NCBI RefSeq assembly: GCF_014851675.1
Contig: NZ_JACVAE010000004.1
Coordinates: forward strand, 310,001 to 374,000
Length of the DNA stretch: 64,000 bases
Direction: 5' to 3'
DNA from: Rhizobium sp. ARZ01
GTDB lineage: Bacteria; Pseudomonadota; Alphaproteobacteria; Rhizobiales; Rhizobiaceae
Below, piece after piece: positions 52,434-60,253 of the stretch. A program made the position numbers and the translations under genes. Below the pieces are notes generated by a model. That model saw only the letters and a program-made list of their open reading frames with translations. It made no database searches and was not told the DNA's origin. Position 1 is the stretch's first letter; every line of letters starts with the position of its first letter.

Positions 52434-53494
52434 ACGCAGTTGCTTCCACCATCCTTCGCATCGACAGCGTGGCAAAGACGTTCGGACCGGTGACCGCGGT
52501 TGACGGCGTCACGCTTGATGTGCGCGAAAACGAGTTCTTTGCTCTGCTCGGTCCGTCGGGTTGCGGCAAGACCACGCTCCTGCGCATGCTTGCCGGTTTC
52601 GAGACGCCGAGCTCGGGCAAGATCCTGCTGGACGGTCGGGATATTTCGCCATTGCCGCCGGAGAAGCGGCCGCTGAACCTGATGTTCCAGTCCTACGCGT
52701 TGTTTCCGCACATGACCGTGCGCCAGAACCTTTCATACGGACTGGAGATGGAGCGGCTCGACAAGGCCGAGATCCGCCGCCGCGTCGACGAGACGCTTGC
52801 GACGACCGATCTCACCTCGTTCGCTGATCGAAAGCCGGAGCAGCTCTCCGGCGGCCAGAAGCAGCGGGTGGCGCTCGCTCGCGCCCTCGTCAAGCGTCCC
52901 AAGGTGCTGCTTCTCGATGAGCCGCTTGGGGCGCTCGACAAAAAGCTGCGCGAGAAGATGCAGCTCGAGTTGAAGCGCATGCAGAACGAGGCGGGCATCA
53001 CCTTCATCGTCGTCACGCACGACCAGGAGGAGGCGCTGGTGATGGCGGACCGGATGGCAATCCTGAAGGACGGGCGACTCCTGCAATGCGGCACGCCGGA
53101 AGAGATCTACGAAGCCCCCAGCGACCGCTTCGTCGCCAACTTCATCGGGGTGATGAACTTCATCGAGGGCAGGGTAAACGAGAGCGGTGTCTTCGAAGCG
53201 GAGGGACTTCGGCTCGCCGTCGTCGATGCCAAGTCGGGTGAAGCGACGCTCGCCGTCCGTCCGGAGAACATTGCAATCGACCCACCCGGCGAACGGCTGG
53301 GTGGGACGATTGCAGACATCGCCTATCACGGCCTTGACCGCGTGCTGCACGTCAAGACGGCGGCGTCGCCGGTGCCGCTGCAGGTCCGGGTGCCCGCAAA
53401 CGGCGCGGCCGATCACCGGATCGGCGACGCGCTCAGCCTCAAGATCGACCCGGCCAAATGCCGGCTCTTTGCCGGAGGGGCGGTAGCCGGGTGA
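52430..53494 (+). CDS. Polyamine-type ABC transporter ATP-binding protein (PotA-like)
   Basis: A 354-residue ATPase. It has Walker A GPSGCGKTT (41-49), Q-loop FQSYALFPHM, signature LSGGQKQR, Walker B VLLLDEPLGALD and the switch His in VVTHDQ. A C-terminal TOBE domain (~270-350) contains LAVRPENIAI. The ATG at 52430 overlaps the permease stop (ATGA), which decides against the longer frame at 52406. Completes the importer. Confidence 0.93.
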   Translation: MNAVASTILRIDSVAKTFGPVTAVDGVTLDVRENEFFALLGPSGCGKTTLLRMLAGFETPSSGKILLDGRDISPLPPEKRPLNLMFQSYALFPHMTVRQNLSYGLEMERLDKAEIRRRVDETLATTDLTSFADRKPEQLSGGQKQRVALARALVKRPKVLLLDEPLGALDKKLREKMQLELKRMQNEAGITFIVVTHDQEEALVMADRMAILKDGRLLQCGTPEEIYEAPSDRFVANFIGVMNFIEGRVNESGVFEAEGLRLAVVDAKSGEATLAVRPENIAIDPPGERLGGTIADIAYHGLDRVLHVKTAASPVPLQVRVPANGAADHRIGDALSLKIDPAKCRLFAGGAVAG

Positions 53495-53544
53495 AGGGCC
53501 ACGCCGGGGGCAGGATTTCAAGAACACCATAAAAGAGGGAACAC

Positions 53545-54837
53545 ATGTCCAAGACTATTGCATTTTTTCCGGAAGCGGCCTTCGGGCCGGCGCTGAACTC
53601 GGTGGGCATCGCTCAGGCGGTGCAGGCGCTCGGCCACAAGGCCGTGTTCCTCTCCGATCCGGGTTTCGTCTCGGTCTATGAGGGCTACGGTTTCGAGGCC
53701 CATCCGGTGAACCTGTCGGAGCCGATGCCGCCGGAGCAGATGGCGAAGTTCTGGGAGGACTTCATCAACGGCCACATCCCGAACTTCCGCAAGTCCCCGA
53801 TCGATCAGGTCGGCAACTATGTGAAGGATTGCTGGACGGCGATCGTCGACAGCGCCAAGTGGGCGCAGAAGGATTTGCCCCGGGTGCTCGACAGGATCCA
53901 GCCGGACCTGATCTGCGTCGACAACGTCATCCTTTTCCCGGCGATCAAGCAATACGGCAAGCCCTGGGTGCGCATCATTTCCTGCTCGGAAAACGAGATC
54001 GAGGACCCGAAGATCCCACCGCATCTCTCCGGTTGCGGCGAGAAAGACTACGAGGGCCACGCGGCCTATCGCGACCGGTTCAACGCCGTGATCAAGCCGA
54101 TCCACGACGATTTCAATGCCTTCCTTTCCGAAAACGGCGAGAGCGCCTATCCGATCGGCCAGTTCTTCGAGGCCTCGCCCTACATGAACCTCCTGCTCTA
54201 TCCGGAGTCGGTGAAATTCCATCGTGAACATCCGCTCGATCCGAAGCAGTTCCAGTATCTCGAAGGTTGCGTGCGCAAGGAACAGCCCTACGAGGTGCCT
54301 ACCTTCGCCTCAAATAATGACAAGCCGCTGATCTACATCTCCTTCGGTTCGCTCGGCGCCGGCGATACGGACCTGCTGAAGCGGCTGATTTCGACGATCG
54401 GCAAGCTGCCCTATCGCGCGCTGGTCAATGTCGGCGACTACAAGGGCGAGTACGGGAACCTGCCGGGTAACGTTATCGTCGACAGCTGGTTCCCTCAGCC
54501 CTCCGTCATTCCGCAGGTGGACGCGGTCATCCACCATGGCGGCAACAACTCGTTCACCGAATGCCTCTACTTCGGCAAGCCGGCCATCATCATGCCCTAT
54601 GTCTGGGATGGCCACGACAATGCCACCCGCGTCGACGAGACCGGCCACGGCTTCAAGATGCCGCGCTACGACTGGACCGATGCCGACCTTGCCGCAAAGC
54701 TTGACGCCTGCATAAACAATCCGGCGATGAAGACCAGGCTCGCTGCCACCAGCGCCCACATGCAGGCCCGCAACGGTCCGAAGAAGGCCGCGGGTGTTCT
54801 CGATGAATTGGTCAAAACGGGCAGGTTCAATGGCTGA
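53545..54837 (+). CDS. GT1-type (UGT/MGT-like) glycosyltransferase, copy B
   Basis: A 430-residue GT-B protein paralogous to the one at 46987-48291. They share aligned blocks such as TIAFFPEAAFGPALNSVGIA, HLSGCGE, ISFGSLGAGD, VIDSWFPQPSV (here IVDSWFPQPSV), IHHGGNNSF and WDGHDNATR. No signal peptide or membrane segment. Its 3' end overlaps the first cupin gene by 8 bp. Lying inside an importer/oxidation operon, it likely acts on the imported compound or an intermediate; substrate unknown. Confidence 0.82.
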   Translation: MSKTIAFFPEAAFGPALNSVGIAQAVQALGHKAVFLSDPGFVSVYEGYGFEAHPVNLSEPMPPEQMAKFWEDFINGHIPNFRKSPIDQVGNYVKDCWTAIVDSAKWAQKDLPRVLDRIQPDLICVDNVILFPAIKQYGKPWVRIISCSENEIEDPKIPPHLSGCGEKDYEGHAAYRDRFNAVIKPIHDDFNAFLSENGESAYPIGQFFEASPYMNLLLYPESVKFHREHPLDPKQFQYLEGCVRKEQPYEVPTFASNNDKPLIYISFGSLGAGDTDLLKRLISTIGKLPYRALVNVGDYKGEYGNLPGNVIVDSWFPQPSVIPQVDAVIHHGGNNSFTECLYFGKPAIIMPYVWDGHDNATRVDETGHGFKMPRYDWTDADLAAKLDACINNPAMKTRLAATSAHMQARNGPKKAAGVLDELVKTGRFNG

Positions 54838-55192
54838 AACGACGAAATCCACGGCGCCGCACATCTATGGCGCCACCACCTATTCCGATCTCGTGGACTG
54901 GGGCAGCCAGCCCGACAGTATCGAGGGCCAGTCGCATTCGTCAGGGCGCCTCGTTTTCAAGGGGCCGAACAATCAGCCCGAAAGCGGCATCTGGGTCTGC
55001 ACGCCCGGCCGCTGGCGGCTGTCGATCCCGCGCGACGAATTCTGTCATTTCGTCGCGGGTAGGGCGGTCTACCGCTCTGACGACGGCGAACTGATCGAGG
55101 TCGAAGCCGGCACCGTCGTGATGTTTCCAGGCGGCTGGACCGGCGAGTGCACCGTCATCGAGACGATGCGCAACATCTACATGCTTGTTTGA
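54830..55192 (+). CDS. Small cupin (DUF861/Cupin_3-like), first of three
   Basis: A 120-residue single-domain cupin. It has SGIWVCTPGRWRLSI, PRDEFCHFVAGRAVYRSDDG and VVMFPGGWTGECTVIET, the DUF861-like pattern. Of the usual metal ligands only the Glu and His in DEFCHF remain obvious; the second motif has PGGW, with no His. The ATG at 54830 lies inside the end of the GT1 gene, so translation is coupled. Similar to the next two genes. Confidence 0.8.
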   Translation: MAETTKSTAPHIYGATTYSDLVDWGSQPDSIEGQSHSSGRLVFKGPNNQPESGIWVCTPGRWRLSIPRDEFCHFVAGRAVYRSDDGELIEVEAGTVVMFPGGWTGECTVIETMRNIYMLV

Positions 55193-55201
55193 GGTAGCCT
55201 G

Positions 55202-55549
55202 ATGACCACACCCTATTGGCCCGATACCACAACCGTCGCGCTTGACGATTGGGGTCCAAGTGCCACATCCACAGATGGCAATCCGCACATGAGCGGGAAG
55301 GTGCTTTCGGCCAACAGTGACGGTTCCAGCGAATGCGGCATCTGGTCCTGTACGCCGGGCACCCGCAAGATCACCATCGCCAGCGACGAGTTCTGCTACT
55401 TCCTCGGCGGCAAGGGAACCTATGTCCACGAGAGCGGCGAGGAAATCCCGGTGCGTGCGGGTTCCGCCGTCTTCTTTCCCGGTGGCTGGACGGGGACGTC
55501 CATCATCACCGAAACCCTGACCAAGGCCTTCATGAGCCGCGGCGACTGA
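55202..55549 (+). CDS. Small cupin (DUF861/Cupin_3-like), second of three
   Basis: A 115-residue cupin with SECGIWSCTPGTRKITI, SDEFCYFLGGKGTYVHESGE and VFFPGGWTGTSIITET. DEFCYF replaces DEFCHF, so the single remaining His of the motif is lost in this copy and metal binding is doubtful. It starts 9 bp after the first cupin. Confidence 0.8.
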   Translation: MTTPYWPDTTTVALDDWGPSATSTDGNPHMSGKVLSANSDGSSECGIWSCTPGTRKITIASDEFCYFLGGKGTYVHESGEEIPVRAGSAVFFPGGWTGTSIITETLTKAFMSRGD

Positions 55550-55564
55550 CAAAAGGAAATATTC

Positions 55565-55912
55565 ATGCCCATCACACCCTTCATGAAGAAGCCGCTCGAG
55601 CAAACCGATCTTGTCGACTGGGGCGTCATCCCGACGATGATCGAAGGCGAAAGCCGCACCTCCGGCAAGGTGATCCACAAGGGATCGAACGGCGAATCCG
55701 AGTGCGGCCTGTGGGTCTGCACACCGGGCAAATGGTTCTGCCACGTCACCCGCGACGAGTTCTGCCACTTCCTCGAAGGCCGCTGCACCTATGTGCACGA
55801 GAGCGGCGAGGTGATCGAGATCACTCCCGACACGGCCGCCTTCTTCCCACAGGACTGGAAGGGCGAGTGCACCGTCCATGAGACGATCAAGAAGGTCTAC
55901 ATGATCCGCTGA
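55565..55912 (+). CDS. Small cupin (DUF861/Cupin_3-like), third of three
   Basis: A 115-residue cupin with SECGLWVCTPGKWFCHV, RDEFCHFLEGRCTYVHESGE and FFPQDWKGECTVHET. It keeps DEFCHF and the adjoining CHV histidine. It starts 15 bp after the second cupin, with AAAGGAAA upstream. Three consecutive divergent copies suggest a hetero-oligomer or three related steps on one molecule. Confidence 0.8.
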   Translation: MPITPFMKKPLEQTDLVDWGVIPTMIEGESRTSGKVIHKGSNGESECGLWVCTPGKWFCHVTRDEFCHFLEGRCTYVHESGEVIEITPDTAAFFPQDWKGECTVHETIKKVYMIR

Positions 55913-55993
55913 GCGGGTGAGGCGAGCGGGCGACGTTCCAACCTTGCCGCATCAGGTGGCTTTCCGCTTTGCCAGTCGCCCCTCAGCCGCCTG

Positions 55994-56072
55994 CCTTCTC
56001 CCCGTGAATGGGAAGAAGGACGAGAGCCGCCAACGCGTCGCCATTCCCTCTCCCCGCTTGCGGGGAGAGGGG
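55994..56072. repeat. RIME-like double palindrome
   Basis: Two hairpins are visible. CCTTCTCCCC with GGGAAGAAGG at 55994-56019 (one mismatch) is the first. CCCTCTCCCCGC (56046-56057) with GCGGGGAGAGGG (56060-56071) is the second, followed by GCAGGGTGAGGGG. This is the classic rhizobial RIME layout, between the cupins and the aldehyde dehydrogenase. Confidence 0.8.
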
Positions 56073-56157
56073 CAGGGTGAGGGGCGAACGCCCGGAACTC
56101 ATCCGCTCCGATAAAGCGAAGGCGGGTCAACCCGTCCCCGACCAGAGAGGAACGACC

Positions 56158-57663
56158 ATGTTCAACCCCGCCGAGCCCGTCTTCTACCGGCACCCGGACT
56201 ATGTGCCGTCCACGGGCAAACACCATCAGGTAATTGACCCGGCACGGCTCACCAAGGTCGGCGAGTTTGCCAACACGACACCCGACCAGATGGACGCCGT
56301 GCTTGATGCCGCCACTGTCGCCCAACGCGACTGGAAAAGGCTCGACGCCAAGTCGCGCGCAACAATCCTGCACCGGATCGCCAACAGAATCGAGGCGACC
56401 GACATGCGTCGCTGTGCCGAGCTGATGTCGCGCGAGATGGGCAAGCCCTATCCCGAAGCGATCGGCGAGGTGGCCAATTGCGCCGGCGCCTTCCGCTACT
56501 TCGCCGAGATGGCGCGCGACGAGGCCGGCAAGGTTGCGGGTACGACGCAGGCCGGCTCCTTCCAGCACGCGCGCTACGAGCCGCTGGGGCTCAGCGTCCA
56601 CATCATGCCGTTTAATTTCCCGATCCTTTTGATGTGCTGGACGGTCGCCGCCTCGCTTGCGTCAGGCAACGGCTGCATCATCAAGCCGGCTCCGGCAACC
56701 ACGCTGTCGACGCTGGAGTTCATGCATGTTTTCGAGGCCCTGCCGGCCGGACTGATCGCCTGCCTGCCGGGCGGGGTCGAACTCGGTGAGGCGCTGGTCG
56801 CCTCGCCGAAGACGCACGCCGTCGCCTTCACCGGCTCTGTTGCGGCGGGCAAGGCCGTGGCGATGGCAGCGGCCGGCCAGATGAAGCCGGCCGTGATCGA
56901 GGCAGGCGGCTCCGATCCGATGATCATCACGGCGCATGCGCCAATCGCCGTGGCCGCTGCCGGCGCCGTCACGGCCGCCTTCCATATGTCCGGCCAGGTC
57001 TGCACCTCGGCCGAGCGCTTCTTCGTCGTCGAGAGCGTACACGATGCCTTTGTGGAGAATTTTGCCGCTGAAACGAAGCGGCTTCGCATCGGTAACGGGC
57101 TCTCCAAGGCGGAGATCGGACCGGTCGTCTCGGAAACGGCGCGGAGCAAGGTGATCCGGCTGGTCGAGGACGCGAAGGCCAAGGGTGCAACGGTGGTCTG
57201 CGGTGGAAAAATTCCGGAGAGCGAGCCGGTCGGCTGGTTCTATGAGCCAACCATTCTGACCGGCTGCACGCCGGACATGGCGATCATGCGGGAAGAATGC
57301 TTCGGCCCCGTGGCCGCGATCATGAAGGTGAAGGATTTCGACGAAGCGATCGAGCGGGCCAACGACAGCGAGTTCGGCCTCGGCGCCTCTGTCTTCACCA
57401 CCTCGCTGGAGGAGGCGATGGAGGCAGCGGATCGGCTGGAGGCCGGCATGGTCTGGGTCAACAACCCGCTGATCGACAACGACGCGCTGCCATTCGGCGG
57501 CTGGAAAAAATCCGGTCTTGGCCGCGAACTGTCGAAGCTTGGCCTCGACGCCTTCCGCCGCTCGAAAATGGTCATCATCGACCACAAACCGGTTGTTCAG
57601 GGCTGGTGGTATCCCTATCCGGACGAGTGGTTCTATGAGGCCGAAGGCCGCAAGCACGTCTGA
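56158..57663 (+). CDS. NAD(P)-dependent aldehyde dehydrogenase
   Basis: A 501-residue ALDH with MPFNFPILLMC, FTGSVAAG, general base E248 in VIEAGGSDP and nucleophile C282 in MSGQVCTSAE. EAGGSDP differs from the common ELGGKSP and suggests the succinate-semialdehyde or lactaldehyde side of the family. ATG 56158 follows AGAGAGG; the frame upstream to 56008 only reads through the RIME-like repeat. It is distinct from the ALDH at 45425, so the locus has two different aldehyde oxidations. Confidence 0.88.
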   Translation: MFNPAEPVFYRHPDYVPSTGKHHQVIDPARLTKVGEFANTTPDQMDAVLDAATVAQRDWKRLDAKSRATILHRIANRIEATDMRRCAELMSREMGKPYPEAIGEVANCAGAFRYFAEMARDEAGKVAGTTQAGSFQHARYEPLGLSVHIMPFNFPILLMCWTVAASLASGNGCIIKPAPATTLSTLEFMHVFEALPAGLIACLPGGVELGEALVASPKTHAVAFTGSVAAGKAVAMAAAGQMKPAVIEAGGSDPMIITAHAPIAVAAAGAVTAAFHMSGQVCTSAERFFVVESVHDAFVENFAAETKRLRIGNGLSKAEIGPVVSETARSKVIRLVEDAKAKGATVVCGGKIPESEPVGWFYEPTILTGCTPDMAIMREECFGPVAAIMKVKDFDEAIERANDSEFGLGASVFTTSLEEAMEAADRLEAGMVWVNNPLIDNDALPFGGWKKSGLGRELSKLGLDAFRRSKMVIIDHKPVVQGWWYPYPDEWFYEAEGRKHV

Positions 57664-57690
57664 CAAAAATGCTTTGAAAAGGAACAGACA

Positions 57691-58878
57691 ATGATCATCA
57701 CCCTTCTCGGCGGCGCTGGCTTTATGGGTGCGGGCATCGTGCGCGACCTCGTTTCCGACCGTGCCATCATCGACATCACCAAGATCCGCCTCTGCGACGC
57801 CTCACGTGAGAAAATGGAAGCGTTGGCCAAGGAACTCGGCGACCCGCGCATCGAACTCGTCGACCTCAACGTCACCGATCCGGCCGCGCTTTCTGCCGCC
57901 ATCTCAGGCGCCGACATCTGCATCAACTGCGTGCCGACCCTGCTCGGTTTCCAGATGAAGATCTTCGAGGCGGCGCTAGCGGCCAAGGTACCCTACGTCG
58001 ATCTCGGTGGTCTCGGCACCTACACGGTCAAGCAGCTTGCCGAGCACGAGCGCTTCAAGGCCGCGGGCGTGACCGCCGTCATCGGCGTCGGTGCCGACCC
58101 CGGCATGTCAAACGTCATCTGCCGCGCGGTTGCCGATGAACTCGACGAGATCGACAGGATCAATCTCTACTGGGCGGCGGAACTGACGGGCGACGAGAAC
58201 CCGGTCCTCGTCCCGCCCTACAGCGTTTCGACGGTATTGGCGGAGTATGCTCATCCGAGCACTCAGTTCTATGGTGGCAAACATGTCGAATGCCCGCCAA
58301 TGAGCGGCGGAGAGTTTCTTGATCTGCCCGAGCCATGGGGGCGCTGCGAATTCATGCATTCGCCGCACTCGGAACAGCTCACCGTCCCGTTGGCCGATGG
58401 CATAAAGGAAAAGGGGATCAAGGAATTTTCCTGGAAACTCCATCTGCCGCATCGCGAGCACGAGGCCTGGGTCGGGTTGGTGAAGGCCGGCTTCGGCGAT
58501 TTCAACGAGCCGGTCGAGATCGGCGGTGTCAGCGTCAAGCCGCTTGACGTTCTCAACAAGGTGATCGAGCGCAACATCAAAAACAACACGGACAAGATCC
58601 CGGCGCAGGACAGCCACGAGATCCACTTTGCCATCGGCAGGGGCCGCAAGGCCGGCAAGCCCGCGACCGTGCGTGTCGAGGTGACCGTATCGCCGGATCC
58701 GATGTATGCCCCCTATGTCGACGCCTGCACCTCGATGAATGCCTCGATCGCGGCGCAGTTGATCCTGAAGCACCCGAAAAAGCCGGGCGTGTATGCGCCG
58801 GAAAGCTATTTCGACGTTGCGACCTACTTCCCTGAACTGGAGAAGCGCAAATTCCGGATCTCGAAGACGATTTCCTGA
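57691..58878 (+). CDS. Saccharopine-dehydrogenase-like (LYS9-type) oxidoreductase
   Basis: A 395-residue protein. The N-terminal Rossmann loop is LLGGAGFMGAGIVRDL. Then come INCVPTLLGFQMKIFEAALA, VPYVDLGGLG, GVGADPGMSN (conserved in the saccharopine reductase family) and a C-terminal catalytic half. Such enzymes form or split a secondary amine between an amino group and a keto acid or aldehyde. Last gene of the rightward run, 27 bp after the ALDH. It differs in detail from the carboxynorspermidine synthase at 58978. Confidence 0.82.
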   Translation: MIITLLGGAGFMGAGIVRDLVSDRAIIDITKIRLCDASREKMEALAKELGDPRIELVDLNVTDPAALSAAISGADICINCVPTLLGFQMKIFEAALAAKVPYVDLGGLGTYTVKQLAEHERFKAAGVTAVIGVGADPGMSNVICRAVADELDEIDRINLYWAAELTGDENPVLVPPYSVSTVLAEYAHPSTQFYGGKHVECPPMSGGEFLDLPEPWGRCEFMHSPHSEQLTVPLADGIKEKGIKEFSWKLHLPHREHEAWVGLVKAGFGDFNEPVEIGGVSVKPLDVLNKVIERNIKNNTDKIPAQDSHEIHFAIGRGRKAGKPATVRVEVTVSPDPMYAPYVDACTSMNASIAAQLILKHPKKPGVYAPESYFDVATYFPELEKRKFRISKTIS

Positions 58879-58919
58879 GCGAGGTCTTCGGCGTTCCTTC
58901 CGCATCGGACCGCATCAAC

Positions 58920-58948
58920 AAAAAAGACCCGCGGGATAACCGCGGGTC
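58920..58948 (-). terminator. Rho-independent terminator
   Basis: GACCCGCGG (58926-58934) pairs perfectly with CCGCGGGTC (58940-58948), with a 5-nt loop. Read leftwards the stem is followed by TTTTTT, a strong terminator for the minus-strand synthase gene that ends at 58978. It probably also stops the rightward operon, with a weaker T-run on that side. Confidence 0.88.
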
Positions 58949-58977
58949 CTTTGCCTCAAACAGCGATCAACGAATGA

Positions 58978-60216
58978 TCAGCCGAACAGCAACTGTTCCT
59001 GGCCGTTTTCCTGGATCCAGGTGGGAAGGCCGATCTTGCCGAGGACCGCAAGGAACGGCTTCGGCGGCAGTTCTTCGACGTTTGCCATCCGCTTGACGTC
59101 CCATTCGCCGTTGGCGACCATCATGGCAGCTGCGACCGCTGGCACGCCTGCGGTGTAGGAGATGCCCTGTGAGCCAACCTCGTTATAGGCTTCCTTGTGG
59201 TCGGCGACGTTGTAGATGAACACTGTCCGTTCCTTGCCGTCCTTGGTGCCCTTCACGTAGTCGCCGATGCAGGTCTTGCCTTCGTATTCCGGAGCGAGCG
59301 ATGCCGGATCGGGCAGGCAGGCCTTGACCAGCTTGAGCGGCACGACTTCCTGGCCTTCGGCCGTCTTGACCGGCTGCTCGGAGAGCAGGCCGATGTTCTT
59401 CAGGACGGTGAAGACGTTGATGTAGTGGTCGCCAAAACCCATCCAGAAGCGCACGTCGGCGCCGTCCATGTTCTTGGCGAGTGAGTGAACCTCGTCATGG
59501 CCGCAGAGATAGGCCTTACGCTTGCCGACCACCGGCAGGTCGTATTCCTTGCCGATCTCGAACATCTTGTTCGTCTGCCACTCGCCCTTCTGCCAGGAAT
59601 AGACGACGCCAGTGAATTCGCGGAAATTGATCTCCGGGTCGAAGTTCGTGGCGAAATACTTGCCATGGCTGCCGGCATTGATGTCGACGATGTCGACGTC
59701 GGTCACCTTGTCGAGATACTCGTCCTTGGCCAGCTTGGCGTAGGCGTTGACGACACCCGGGTCGAACCCGGCGCCGAGAATGGCGGTGATGCCCTTCTCC
59801 TTGCACTCTTCCGCGCGCTTCCACTCGTAGTTTCCATACCACGGCGGGGTCTCGCAGATCTTGCCCGGCTCTTCGTGGATCGCCGTGTCGATATAGGCGA
59901 CGCCGGTATCCATGCAGGCGCGCAGCACCGACATGTTGAGGAAGGCGGTGCCGACGTTGATGACGATCTGGACGCCGGACTTCTTGATCAGCGCCTTCGT
60001 CGCCTCGATGTCGAGGGCGTCCAGCGCGTGGGCTTCGAGGACACCCGGCTGCTTCATCGCCTTCTTCTCATTCACCGATGCGATAATCGCCTCGCACTTC
60101 GCTTTGGTGCGCGAAGCGATATGAATGTCTCCCAATACATCGTTGTTCTGGGCGCATTTATGCGCCACGACCTGTGCCACGCCACCGGCGCCGATGATGA
60201 GAACGTTCTTTTTCAT
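58978..60216 (-). CDS. Carboxynorspermidine/carboxyspermidine synthase (LYS1-type dehydrogenase)
   Basis: A 412-residue dehydrogenase. It has VLIIGAGGVAQVVAHKCAQN at the N-terminus, NVGTAFLNMSVLRACMDTGV, YIDTAIHE, GAGFDPGVVNAYA and KAYLCGHDEVHSL, matching the carboxy(nor)spermidine synthase group. It condenses putrescine or diaminopropane with aspartate semialdehyde and reduces the Schiff base with NADPH. It lies 37 bp from the decarboxylase gene on the same strand, giving a two-gene spermidine route. Confidence 0.88.
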   Translation of the reverse strand: MKKNVLIIGAGGVAQVVAHKCAQNNDVLGDIHIASRTKAKCEAIIASVNEKKAMKQPGVLEAHALDALDIEATKALIKKSGVQIVINVGTAFLNMSVLRACMDTGVAYIDTAIHEEPGKICETPPWYGNYEWKRAEECKEKGITAILGAGFDPGVVNAYAKLAKDEYLDKVTDVDIVDINAGSHGKYFATNFDPEINFREFTGVVYSWQKGEWQTNKMFEIGKEYDLPVVGKRKAYLCGHDEVHSLAKNMDGADVRFWMGFGDHYINVFTVLKNIGLLSEQPVKTAEGQEVVPLKLVKACLPDPASLAPEYEGKTCIGDYVKGTKDGKERTVFIYNVADHKEAYNEVGSQGISYTAGVPAVAAAMMVANGEWDVKRMANVEELPPKPFLAVLGKIGLPTWIQENGQEQLLFG

Positions 60217-60253
60217 TTCGGGGGATATCTCCTTCTACCCGTGAGCTGAAACC

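Noticed and set aside
56008..56157. N-terminal extension of the second ALDH
   Set aside because: It only translates the RIME-like repeat (PLPACGERGRVRGE type), a known annotation artefact in rhizobia.
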